Shown here: positions 8,881 through 17,648 of the stretch, piece by piece
Numbering within the stretch: the first letter of the stretch is position 1
Layout of the letters: every line of letters starts with the position of its first letter
Source: CAZGAQ01 sp964523405
Lineage (GTDB): Bacteria > Planctomycetota > Phycisphaerae > UBA1845 > Fen-1342
Reading direction: 5' to 3'
NCBI GenBank assembly: GCA_964523405.1
Contig: CAZGAQ010000021.1
Coordinates: 23,060-87,059, forward strand
DNA length: 64,000 nucleotides
The notes under the pieces: model-generated
What the model was told of the DNA's origin: nothing
Database searches by the model: none
The model's input: only the letters and a program-made list of their open reading frames with translations
Translations under genes and position numbers: made by a program

Positions 8881-9442
8881 GGGCGGGGCGGCGGCAGGCC
8901 CGGGCGCACAAGCCACGCGGGACGGACGGGGCGCACCAGCCGCGCGGGGCGGACCGGGCCGCGCGCCGCAGGGCTGCCGATGGGCGGCGCATGGACGTGC
9001 GGCCGCGGCGCCGGGCTGCGCCGCAGCGCCGCGTGGACCGAGCGGAGCGCCGCATGGACGCGCCGCAGCGCTGCGTGGACCGAGCGGAGCGCCACATGGA
9101 CGCGCCGGAGTGCTGCGTGGACCGAGCGGAACGCCGCGTGGACCCGGAACTCCGGCGCCCGTGTGCCACTGCTCTGCGAGCAGTGCGGGATAGGGCAACC
9201 ACCCGAATCCCGAAGGACTTTCGGCGGCTTGCGCGCCGGCACTACCTCCCAACCACTGACACAGCAGTGGCACCGGGCACGGGGCCTCGCCCCTCTTCTT
9301 TCGTTATTCGCTCTTCGAAATTCGCCATTCCCCGCCATTCCCCGCCCCAACTCGCTACTCGCAACTCACTACTCCTTCTCGGCGGGCGAGACGCCCACCC
9401 CACCCTGCTTGCAGGCGGGACGCCCACTCCACACTGCCCGGC
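8861..9442. other. non-coding, repeat-rich island
   Basis: This 580-base gap between two convergent genes holds no credible gene. It contains the end of the GTGAAAAN array, a 42-bp tandem repeat (9018-9143), a C/T-rich low-complexity stretch at about 9280-9375 with short ATTCGCCATTCC- and CTACTCGCAACTC-like iterations, and at 9380-9435 two direct copies of a GGCGGG...GACGCCCAC element. Such mixtures look like accumulated intergenic repeats rather than genes. Confidence 0.7.
9018..9143. repeat. three copies of a 42-bp tandem repeat
   Basis: Units at 9018-9059, 9060-9101 and 9102-9143 differ by only a few bases. Each unit is two diverged 21-bp halves (...GCGTGGACCGAGCGGAG... and ...GCATGGACGCGCCG...). 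On the plus strand the array could encode a WTERSAA/WTRRSAA heptad, but no start or ribosome site supports translation. Confidence 0.85.
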
Positions 9443-10273
9443 CTACCCAAACCGCCCCGTGATGTAGTCCTGCGTCTTTGGGCTGGTCGGGTTGGTGAAG
9501 AGCTGGCCGGTGTCGCCGACCTCGATCAATTCGCCCAGGTACATGAAGGCCGTGCGGTCGGAGACGCGGGCGGCCTGCTGCATGTTGTGGGTGACGAGGA
9601 TGACGGTGTACTGCGTCTTGAGCTGGTCGATGAGGTCTTCGATGTGCCGCGTCGCGATCGGGTCCAGCGCCGAGCACGGCTCGTCCATCAGCAGCACTTC
9701 GGGCTGCATGGCGATGGCGCGGGCGATGCACAGGCGCTGCTGCTGCCCGCCGGACAGGGCGAGCGCCGATTGGTGCAGCTTGTCCTTCACCTCGTCCCAC
9801 AGGGCGGCCTTGCGGAGCGATTCCTCGACGAGTTCGGCGACGTTGCCGCGGTAGCCGTTGATGGCCGGGCCCCAGGCGACGTTCTTGAAGATCGACTTGG
9901 GGAACGGGTTGGGTCGCTGGAAGACCATACCGATGCGCAGGCGGAGCTCGACCGGGTCCCAGTCCTTATAGATGTCCCGGCCCTGGTACGACAGCTTGCC
10001 GGTCACGGCCACGCCGTCGATGAAGTCGTTCATGCGATTCAGCGCCCGCAGCAGCGTGCTCTTGCCGCAGCCGGAGGGGCCGATGATGGCCGTGACCTGC
10101 TGGCGGGCGAGGGCGAGCGAGACGTCGCGGACGGCCGTGAAGTGGCCGTAGCGGATGGTGAGCTGCGCGGCGCGGATGATGGGCTCGTCGGGGGGCGCGA
10201 GGGGTGGGGCGGTGTGGGCCCGGGCCTCGACGATGGCCCGCAGGCCGGGCGGCCGGACCGGTTCACTGATCAT
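9443..10273 (-). CDS. pstB: phosphate ABC transporter ATPase
   Basis: Cytoplasmic ATPase that powers inner-membrane phosphate uptake through PstCA. The 276-residue product has Walker A GPSGCGKST (65-73), Q-loop VFQRPNPFPKS with the PNPFP segment typical of PstB, signature LSGGQQQR (173-180), Walker B LLMDEP and switch His in LVTHNMQQA. The start at 10273 lies eight bases after the pstA stop. An upstream ATG at 10309 would add 12 residues and overlap pstA by 28 bases; neither start has a clear ribosome site. The N-terminal 30 residues are a proline-rich extension. It is the last gene of pstSCAB. No phoU follows in the window. Confidence 0.95.
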   Translation of the reverse strand: MISEPVRPPGLRAIVEARAHTAPPLAPPDEPIIRAAQLTIRYGHFTAVRDVSLALARQQVTAIIGPSGCGKSTLLRALNRMNDFIDGVAVTGKLSYQGRDIYKDWDPVELRLRIGMVFQRPNPFPKSIFKNVAWGPAINGYRGNVAELVEESLRKAALWDEVKDKLHQSALALSGGQQQRLCIARAIAMQPEVLLMDEPCSALDPIATRHIEDLIDQLKTQYTVILVTHNMQQAARVSDRTAFMYLGELIEVGDTGQLFTNPTSPKTQDYITGRFG

Positions 10274-10281
10274 GCGCGGGA

Positions 10282-11244
10282 TTACCAAGAGCGGTGCCTC
10301 TGCTGCCATGCGCGGATTCCTGCGGCCAGAGCGTTCATGGAAAGGAGCACGATGAGGAGCACGATGATGCCGGCGGCGGCGAGTTGGCGAAAGATGTCGT
10401 CCGGCTGGCTGGCCCAGTTGTAGATTTGGATGGGGAGGGCCGTGAACTGGCTGTTGAGCGCGTCGGCGAGCCACTGCCACAGGCCGGCGGGCGAGGCGGT
10501 GTAATCGTCGCGCCATTGTCCGGGGATGAAGGAGACGTAGGTCAGGGCGCCGAGCATGATGAGGGGGGCGGTCTCGCCGATGGCGCGGGACAGGGCGAGG
10601 ATGATGCCCGTGAGGATCCCGGGCAGCGCGGCGGGCAGGACATGGTGCCGCACGCACTGCCAGCGCGTGGCGCCCACGGCGTAGGCCGCCTCGCGGATCG
10701 TCTTGGGCACGGCCAGCAGGGCCTCGCGGGCGGCGATGATGATGACGGGCAGCACGAGCAGGCTCATGGTGAGCGCGCCCGCGAGCACGCCGCGGCTCCC
10801 GAGCAGCCAGCGGACGAAGACGGCGAGGCCGAGGATGCCGTAGACGATGGACGGGACGCCGGCGAGGTTGGCGATATTGAGGTGGATGAAGCGTGTGAAC
10901 CTGCTTGGCCGGGCGTATTCCTCGAGGTAGACGGCGGCGCCGATGCCGGTGGGCACGGAAATGAGGGCGGTCAGGGCCATGATCCACAGCGTGCCCCACA
11001 GGGCGTGCCAGATGCCGCTGGTTTCGGGTTCCAGATAGGACGGGAGGCTGGTCAGGAACTTCCAGCTCACCAGCCCCCAGCCTTCCCAGGCCACCTGGAT
11101 GAGCAGCACGGCCAGGACGAGCACGGTCACGAGGCCTGCCAACAGGCACACGGCCTGGAACAGGTAGCCGAGCAGGCGGCGGCGGCGCAGGCGCGGGCGG
11201 AAGCGGGTGGCGGCGGCGGGCGGCGGCAGGGTGAGCGTACTCAT
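10282..11244 (-). CDS. pstA: phosphate ABC transporter permease PstA
   Basis: Second membrane subunit of the high-affinity phosphate importer. The 320-residue protein has an arginine-rich cytoplasmic start, about six membrane helices and the PstA cytoplasmic-loop region TIREAAYAVGATRWQCVRHHVLPAALPGILTGI that contacts PstB. The ATG overlaps the pstC stop by four bases (ATGA), showing tight coupling. The length is slightly above the usual 280-300 because of the N-terminal tail. Confidence 0.96.
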   Translation of the reverse strand: MSTLTLPPPAAATRFRPRLRRRRLLGYLFQAVCLLAGLVTVLVLAVLLIQVAWEGWGLVSWKFLTSLPSYLEPETSGIWHALWGTLWIMALTALISVPTGIGAAVYLEEYARPSRFTRFIHLNIANLAGVPSIVYGILGLAVFVRWLLGSRGVLAGALTMSLLVLPVIIIAAREALLAVPKTIREAAYAVGATRWQCVRHHVLPAALPGILTGIILALSRAIGETAPLIMLGALTYVSFIPGQWRDDYTASPAGLWQWLADALNSQFTALPIQIYNWASQPDDIFRQLAAAGIIVLLIVLLSMNALAAGIRAWQQRHRSW

Positions 11245-12146
11245 TCGTACACCTCGCGGAAGTGTTTGAGCACGCGTTGGGCGATGAGGTTGACGGTGAG
11301 GGTGATGGCGAAGAGCGTCAGGCCGACGGCGAAGATCGTGTGGTACTCGATGGTGCCGGCGGGGGTGTCGCCGAGGCTGACCTGGACGATGTAGGCCGTC
11401 ATGGTCTGCATGCTTTCGAGCATGTTGGCGGTGAGTTTGGGGGTCATGCCGGCGGCGAGGACGACGGCCATGGTTTCGCCGATGGCGCGGCCGAGGGCGA
11501 GGAGGATGGCGGCGACGACGCCGGACATAGCGGCGGGCAGGACGATGCGGAGGGAGACTTCGAGCCTGGTGGCGGAGAGGGCGTAGCCGGCTTCGCGGAG
11601 GCTGCGGGGGACGGCGCGGAAGGCGTCGTCACAGAGGGAGCTGATGGTGGGGATGATCATGATGCCGACGACGATGGCGGCGGCGGCGGCGTTGTAGATT
11701 TCGGTTTGGGGGGCAAGGCGGCGCAGCACCTCGGGGGTGATGAAGACGAGGGCGAAGTAGCCGTACACGACGGTGGGGATGCCGGCGAGGATTTCGAGGA
11801 TCGGCTTGGCGACCTGGCGGAGCCAGGGGGGGGCGTATTCGCTGAGGTAGATCGCGGTGCACAGGCCGACGGGGACGGCGACGAGGAGCGCGCCGGCGGC
11901 GATCAGGACGGTGCCGGAGACGAGGGGGAGGATGCCGTAGGAGCGCGGTTCGAGGAGCGGGGCCCAGCGGGTGCCGGTGAGGAACTGGGCGAGGGAGACG
12001 TGGCGGAAGAAGGGGATCGATTGCTCGATGAGGACGAAGATGATGCCGAGGGTGGTGGCGACGGAGACGAGCGCGCAGAGCAGGAGCAGCAGAGAGATGG
12101 TGCGTTCCTTGAACTGCCGCACGACGAGCGCCAGGGTGTTGGCCAT
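11241..12146 (-). CDS. pstC: phosphate ABC transporter permease PstC
   Basis: First membrane subunit of the phosphate importer, 301 residues with about six helices. Family landmarks include the ...PRSLREAGYALSATRLEVSLRIVLPAAMSGVVAAILLALGRAIGETMAV region, in which the EAA-like loop meets the ATPase, and the GIPTVVYGYFAL segment shared with PstA. It sits between pstS (62 bases upstream) and pstA (4-base overlap). Confidence 0.96.
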   Translation of the reverse strand: MANTLALVVRQFKERTISLLLLLCALVSVATTLGIIFVLIEQSIPFFRHVSLAQFLTGTRWAPLLEPRSYGILPLVSGTVLIAAGALLVAVPVGLCTAIYLSEYAPPWLRQVAKPILEILAGIPTVVYGYFALVFITPEVLRRLAPQTEIYNAAAAAIVVGIMIIPTISSLCDDAFRAVPRSLREAGYALSATRLEVSLRIVLPAAMSGVVAAILLALGRAIGETMAVVLAAGMTPKLTANMLESMQTMTAYIVQVSLGDTPAGTIEYHTIFAVGLTLFAITLTVNLIAQRVLKHFREVYE

Positions 12147-12208
12147 GCGGGTCTCACAGAAGGCGGGCGGCGCCGGTCGACGCGACGGCGGCGCCGCCCG
12201 GGCTGCGG

Positions 12209-13228
<1,020 letters not shown>

Positions 13229-13304
13229 CTTGCACTCCTGTGTGAGGGATACCTCTTGGGCAACGCCAAGCATGCAATTCTGTAACACTTTGGTAGCGGG
13301 CGGG

Positions 13305-13321
13305 CGTTAAGGTTTGGTTAA
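13305..13321 (-). promoter_or_regulatory. candidate pho box upstream of pstS
   Basis: Read on the minus strand, TTAACC (13321-13316) and TTAACG (13310-13305) are direct hexamers exactly 11 bases apart. This matches the 6+5 layout of Pho response-regulator boxes (TTAACA-like hexamers in Bacillus PhoP sites). It is about 77 bases upstream of the pstS start. Confidence 0.45.
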
Positions 13322-13406
13322 GAGTCCGTCTGGAAAGCATTTGAGCCGCGCCACCGGGTCGGGTGACGGGGGGCGGGGCCGTCCGCGGGGGCCGGGCGGG
13401 CCCGCC

Positions 13407-13435
13407 TTGGCAGTCCGCGCGGCGGCCCCTACACT
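13407..13435 (+). promoter_or_regulatory. sigma70-like promoter of the acyl-CoA synthetase/GNAT gene
   Basis: TTGGCA (13407-13412), a 17-base spacer and TACACT (13430-13435) lie 26 bases before the ATG at 13462, leaving room for the observed ribosome site. Confidence 0.5.
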
Positions 13436-13461
13436 GTGGGTCCTTTCAGGGAGTATCGTGC

Positions 13462-16155
13462 ATGAGTGTCCGCTACCTGGATCAGTTGTTCAAACCCGCC
13501 TCGGTGGCCGTGATCGGCGCTTCCAATGCCCCCAAGAGCGTGGGTGGCATCGTGATGCGCAACCTGCTGAAGGCCGGCTTCTCGGGGCCGATCATGCCGG
13601 TGAACCCCAAGTACGAGGCGGTGGCCGGTGTGCTGACGTACCCGGATGTTCCCAGCCTGCCGTGCACGCCGGACCTGGCGGTCATTGCCACGCCGCCGGC
13701 CGCGATCCCGGACTTGATTCGGCAACTGGGGGAGCGGGGCACGCACGCGGTGATTGTGATCACGGCGGGACTATCGACGGCGCGGCACACGGACGGGCGC
13801 ACGATCCAGGAGGTGATGCTGAGCATTGCCCGGCAGTACACGCTGCGCATCCTGGGGCCGAACACGGTTGGGCTGATCGTGCCCGGGGTTGGGCTGAACG
13901 CGACGTTTGCGCATGCCGAGATTCAGTCCGGCTCGCTGGCGTTCGTCTCGCAATCGGGCGGGTTCTGCACGGCGACCCTGGATTGGGCCCGGGCCCGGGG
14001 GATCGGCTTCTCGCACTTCATTTCGTTGGGCAACAGTGCGGACATCGACTTCGGGGACGTGCTCGACTATCTGGCCAGCACGCCGGAGACGAGTGCCATT
14101 CTGCTGTACATGGAGTCGATTGGGGCCGGGGAGGCGCGGAAGTTCATGTCCGCTGCTCGCGCCGCCGCCCGCAACAAGCACGTGCTGGCGATCAAGTCCG
14201 GGCGGTTCGCGGAAGGTGCCCGCGCGGCGGCATCGCACACGGGGGCGCTGGCGGGGGCGGACAACGTATACGATGCCGCGCTGCGCCGAGCAGGCATTCT
14301 GAGGGTGTTCGACCTGGATGAGCTGTTCGACGCGGTGGAGACGCTGGCCCGCGCGCGGCCGCTCAAGGGCGAGAAGTTGGCGATCCTGACCAACGGCGGC
14401 GGGCCGGGCGTGATCGCCACCGACGCGCTGATCGCGGAAGGCGGCCAGCTCGCGGAGTTCACGCCGGAGACGATGCGGAAGCTGGACGCGATCCTGCCGG
14501 GCACCTGGTCGCACGGCAACCCCGTCGACATGATCGGTGACTCGGACTACCGCACGTACATTGCGGCCGTGCAGGTGCTCGCGGAAGACCCGGGCATTGA
14601 CGCGATCCTGGTGATGAATGCGCCGAGCGCGGTGGCGCCGCCTGAGGAGACGGCGCGCGGCATTGTCAGCACGCTCCAGCAGATTGACCGGACCATTCTG
14701 ACGAGCTGGGTCGGCGGGGAGGCGGCGGCACGCGCCCGGCGCTGGTTTGCGGAGGCGCAGCTCCCGACCTACGACACGCCGGAGGCGGCGGTGCGCGCGT
14801 TCATGCACATGGTACGGTACCGCCGCAACCAGGACGCGCTCATGCAGGTGCCGCCGTCGGCGCCGACGGACTTCACGCCGACGGTGGGGGCTGCCCGCGC
14901 GGTGATTGAGGATGTGCTGAGCGACAACCGCGAGTTGCTCACGGAGCCGGAGGCCAAACAGGTGCTGGCGGCCTACGGTATTCCCGTGGTCGAGACACGG
15001 GTGGCGCTCACGCCGATGGAGGCGGCGCAGCTCGCCGATCAGATCGGATACCCGGTGGCGCTCAAGATTCTCTCGCCGGACATCACGCACAAGTCCGACG
15101 TCGGCGGTGTGGCCCTGGGGCTGGACGCGTCGGATGATGTCTGGCAGGCGGCCGTGACCATGCAGGCCCGCGTCGGCAAGCGGCATCCCAACGCGCAGAT
15201 CACGGGCTTCACGGTGCAGAAGATGGCGCAGCGGCCGCGCGCGCATGAGCTGATCGTCGGCGTGACGACCGATGCCATTTTCGGGCCCATCATGCTGTTC
15301 GGGCGCGGCGGTACGGCCGTCGAGGTCATCGGCGACAGCGCGACCGCGCTGCCGCCCCTGAACATGAGCCTGGCCCGCTACCTCATCGGGCGCACGCAGG
15401 TTTTCAAGCTGCTCAAGGGCTATCGCGACCGCCCGCCGGCCGACCTGGACGCCATCTGCCTGACGCTGATTCAGGTGTCGCAGCTCATCATCGATCGGCC
15501 GGAGATCGTCGAGCTGGACATCAACCCGCTGCTGGCGGACGAAAATGGCGTCGTGGCGCTGGATGCGCGAATTCGGGTGGCGCCGGCCGGTACGGAGGGT
15601 GTAACCAACGGCAAGCGCCTGGCGATTCGTCCGTATCCGCGCGAGCTCGAGGAGACGGTCGCGCTGCCGTCGGGGCTGCAGGTGTTTGTGCGACCGATCC
15701 GGCCGGAAGACGGACCGCGGCACCGGGAGTTTGTGGCGCGGATCACGCCGGAGGACATGCGTTACCGGCTGCTGGGCGTGACGCGGGACATTCCGCGTTC
15801 GGAGATGGCGCGGCTGACGCAGATTGACTACGATCGCGAGATGGCGTTGATCGCGTTGGCGCCGGGTCCGAAGGGCGAGGACGAGACGGTGGCGGTCGTG
15901 CGGGCGGTGTTCAATCCGGACAACACGAAGGCGGACTTCGCCGTGATGGTGCGGTCGGACAAGAAGCACCTGGGTCTGGGCCAGACGCTGATGCGGAAGA
16001 TCATCGACTACTGCCGGGGCCGCGGCACGGGCGCGATCGTCGGGCAGATGCTGGCGGACAACCAGCCGATGCTGAGTTTGACGCGCAAGCTGGGCTTCAC
16101 GCATCGTCCGCTGCCGGATGGCACATTGTGCGAGGTGACGTTGAAGCTGGGGTGA
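13462..16155 (+). CDS. ADP-forming acyl-CoA synthetase fused to a GNAT acetyltransferase (Pat/PatZ-like)
   Basis: The 897-residue protein has the layout of the Pat/PatZ protein lysine acetyltransferases: CoA-binding domain (about 8-130), succinyl-CoA-ligase-like domain (about 150-450), ATP-grasp domain (about 480-700, with GYPVALKILSPDITHKSDVGGV) and a C-terminal GNAT domain (about 735-897, with CoA loop KKHLGLGQTLM). In the ligase part ASHTGALAG keeps His259, the position phosphorylated in active ADP-forming synthetases. In characterised Pat proteins that half is thought to be catalytically dead, so this one may still make acyl-CoA and ATP, or run in reverse, as well as acetylate proteins. 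The ATG follows CAGGGAG by eight bases. It is monocistronic and divergent from pstS. Confidence 0.9.
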   Translation: MSVRYLDQLFKPASVAVIGASNAPKSVGGIVMRNLLKAGFSGPIMPVNPKYEAVAGVLTYPDVPSLPCTPDLAVIATPPAAIPDLIRQLGERGTHAVIVITAGLSTARHTDGRTIQEVMLSIARQYTLRILGPNTVGLIVPGVGLNATFAHAEIQSGSLAFVSQSGGFCTATLDWARARGIGFSHFISLGNSADIDFGDVLDYLASTPETSAILLYMESIGAGEARKFMSAARAAARNKHVLAIKSGRFAEGARAAASHTGALAGADNVYDAALRRAGILRVFDLDELFDAVETLARARPLKGEKLAILTNGGGPGVIATDALIAEGGQLAEFTPETMRKLDAILPGTWSHGNPVDMIGDSDYRTYIAAVQVLAEDPGIDAILVMNAPSAVAPPEETARGIVSTLQQIDRTILTSWVGGEAAARARRWFAEAQLPTYDTPEAAVRAFMHMVRYRRNQDALMQVPPSAPTDFTPTVGAARAVIEDVLSDNRELLTEPEAKQVLAAYGIPVVETRVALTPMEAAQLADQIGYPVALKILSPDITHKSDVGGVALGLDASDDVWQAAVTMQARVGKRHPNAQITGFTVQKMAQRPRAHELIVGVTTDAIFGPIMLFGRGGTAVEVIGDSATALPPLNMSLARYLIGRTQVFKLLKGYRDRPPADLDAICLTLIQVSQLIIDRPEIVELDINPLLADENGVVALDARIRVAPAGTEGVTNGKRLAIRPYPRELEETVALPSGLQVFVRPIRPEDGPRHREFVARITPEDMRYRLLGVTRDIPRSEMARLTQIDYDREMALIALAPGPKGEDETVAVVRAVFNPDNTKADFAVMVRSDKKHLGLGQTLMRKIIDYCRGRGTGAIVGQMLADNQPMLSLTRKLGFTHRPLPDGTLCEVTLKLG

Positions 16156-16171
16156 GCGCCCGTCGCCGGCT

Positions 16172-16195
16172 GCGACAGGCAAGGATGCCTGGCGC
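16172..16195. repeat. CAGGC-N6-GCCTG hairpin after the synthetase gene
   Basis: CAGGC (16176-16180) pairs with GCCTG (16187-16191) around AAGGAT. Flanking GCG/CGC extend the stem past one mismatch. It begins 17 bases after the stop codon and may act as a terminator without a T-run. The same CAGGC-N6-GCCTG core recurs at 37.9, 44.6 and 64.0 kb. Confidence 0.5.
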
Positions 16196-16316
16196 CGCGC
16201 GCGGCGGAGTAGGATAACGTGCGTGCGGGACAGCACGCGGCGGGTCCGGACTGACTCCGGGCCGCGTCGGGCGCCGGACGGTCGGTGATCTTGCGGTAGA
16301 GGAATGGAGGCCTCAG

Positions 16317-17294
16317 ATGGCTCAGGTCGGCGGTCGGCAGGTACGGGGCACGGGGACTGGCCGGATGGCGCAGGGCGGCACGGGTTGGGTGGGGGTCGCG
16401 CGCGGTCTGGCGCTCGCCGGTGGTCTGTGGCTCGCTGGTTGCGGCGGACCCGTGGCGACGCGCTCCGCGAACGTGGTACCGCATCCGGCGCCGGAGCCGC
16501 TCACGAATACGGGCACACACAGCGGGCTCCGTGGTGCGGAGTCGGCAGGCGCCACGCCGGTGCAGATCGCGCCGCCGCCGGCCGAGGTGACGCCGCGCAC
16601 CGTCGAACTGGGGCGCTCGGTGCAAGGCGCGCCACTCACGCTCGAAGTGTACGGGGACGGGCCGGAGGTCGTGTTCATTTTCGCCGGCATTCACGGCAGC
16701 GAGCCGAGCGGGACCGCCCTGGCGCGGCAGTTCGCCGCGTACCTGCGGCAACATCCGGCCGAGCTCACCGGGCGGACGGTCGCGATTCTCCCGGCCGCCA
16801 ATCCTGATGGTTTGGCCGCGCGCACGTACGGCAACGCGCGCAATGTGAACCTGAACCGCAACTTCCCCGCCCACAACTGGCGGGCGGCCAGTGCGCAGCG
16901 GCGCGGCCCGACCAATGGGCCGGCGCCGACGAGCGAGCCTGAAACCCAGGCGCTCATGCGGGCGCTGGACCTGCTGCAACCGCAACGGATCGTGTCGTTG
17001 CACGCGATTCGGCGCGGGCAGCACTGCGACAACTACGATGGGCCGGCGCGCGAGTTGGCGGAGCGGATGGCGCTGCAGAACGGCTACCCCGTGAAGGCGA
17101 ACATCGGCTATCCGACGCCCGGAAGCTTCGGGAGCTGGGCCGGCAACGATCGCGGGATTCCGACGGTGACGCTGGAGCTACCGGCCGACGCGAGCGCGGC
17201 GGAGTGCTGGCGGGACAACGCAGGCGCGCTATTGGCGTTCGTGCGGGGGTCGGGCGCGGCGCCGATGCCGCCGACCGCGGCCACAGGGAAGTAG
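16317..17294 (+). CDS. M14-family zinc peptidase lipoprotein (MpaA-like)
   Basis: The 325-residue precursor has a lipobox LAGC with Cys42, so it is probably anchored to a membrane facing the periplasm. A proline-rich linker follows, then a zinc carboxypeptidase-type domain from about 95. It has GIHGSEPSG (ligands His126 and Glu129), NPDGLAARTYGNARNVNLNRNF (substrate-binding Asn/Arg) and SLHA (ligand His229), with a glutamate in TVTLELP as likely catalytic acid. The short catalytic domain and the NxNRNFP segment fit the murein tripeptide amidase MpaA group, so a role in peptidoglycan peptide turnover is likely but not proven. GGAGG lies six bases before the ATG. No obvious partner gene is adjacent. 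Confidence 0.82.
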   Translation: MAQVGGRQVRGTGTGRMAQGGTGWVGVARGLALAGGLWLAGCGGPVATRSANVVPHPAPEPLTNTGTHSGLRGAESAGATPVQIAPPPAEVTPRTVELGRSVQGAPLTLEVYGDGPEVVFIFAGIHGSEPSGTALARQFAAYLRQHPAELTGRTVAILPAANPDGLAARTYGNARNVNLNRNFPAHNWRAASAQRRGPTNGPAPTSEPETQALMRALDLLQPQRIVSLHAIRRGQHCDNYDGPARELAERMALQNGYPVKANIGYPTPGSFGSWAGNDRGIPTVTLELPADASAAECWRDNAGALLAFVRGSGAAPMPPTAATGK

Positions 17295-17611
17295 GCCGTG
17301 ACCAGGCGACGGGGGCAGGCGAAACCGGGGGCGAACGGCCGCAGCCTCCCCGCGCGAGGCGGCAGCGACCGGCGCGGCCGCCAGAGGAGCTTACGAGGCG
17401 ACAGGTAAATACCCCAACGCGGTTGTAGTTCGCGCGCACCGATGGCCAGTGGCTGGCGCTGGTGGCACGGAGGGTGGGCGCTCGGCGGCGGATGTGGCGC
17501 AAGTGAGTTTCGTGCGGGCAGCGGCGGTTGCGCCGGCGAACCTGCGCTGGCCGGGGCCGCGCATGTCGGCCGTAACGCGCCAGCCCAGTGCCGCGTACGT
17601 GTGCGCTCCCC
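17295..17611. other. intergenic stretch without recognised genes
   Basis: About 320 GC-rich bases between the M14 peptidase and the comM promoter. I see no credible reading frame with a ribosome site, no RNA gene and no clear repeat. Confidence 0.5.
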
Positions 17612-17641
17612 CTGACACAGCGGGCACGCCCGGGCTACAAT
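17612..17641 (+). promoter_or_regulatory. promoter of the comM/yifB gene, probably leaderless
   Basis: CTGACA (17612-17617), an 18-base spacer and TACAAT (17636-17641) make a good sigma70-type promoter. The ATG follows only seven bases after the -10 and there is no Shine-Dalgarno sequence, so transcription should begin at the start codon. Confidence 0.55.
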
Positions 17642-17648
17642 TTGCGGC

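Noticed and set aside
8849..9143. CRISPR-like array
   Set aside because: The repeats are directly adjacent with no unique spacers and no cas genes are nearby.
8980..9462. Open frame encoding WTERSAA heptads
   Set aside because: It arises from the 42-bp tandem repeat, has no ribosome site and runs into low-complexity DNA.
13771..16236. 821-codon open frame opposite the acyl-CoA synthetase gene
   Set aside because: Arg/His-rich low-complexity translation, no ribosome site, and the plus-strand gene has clear domains throughout.
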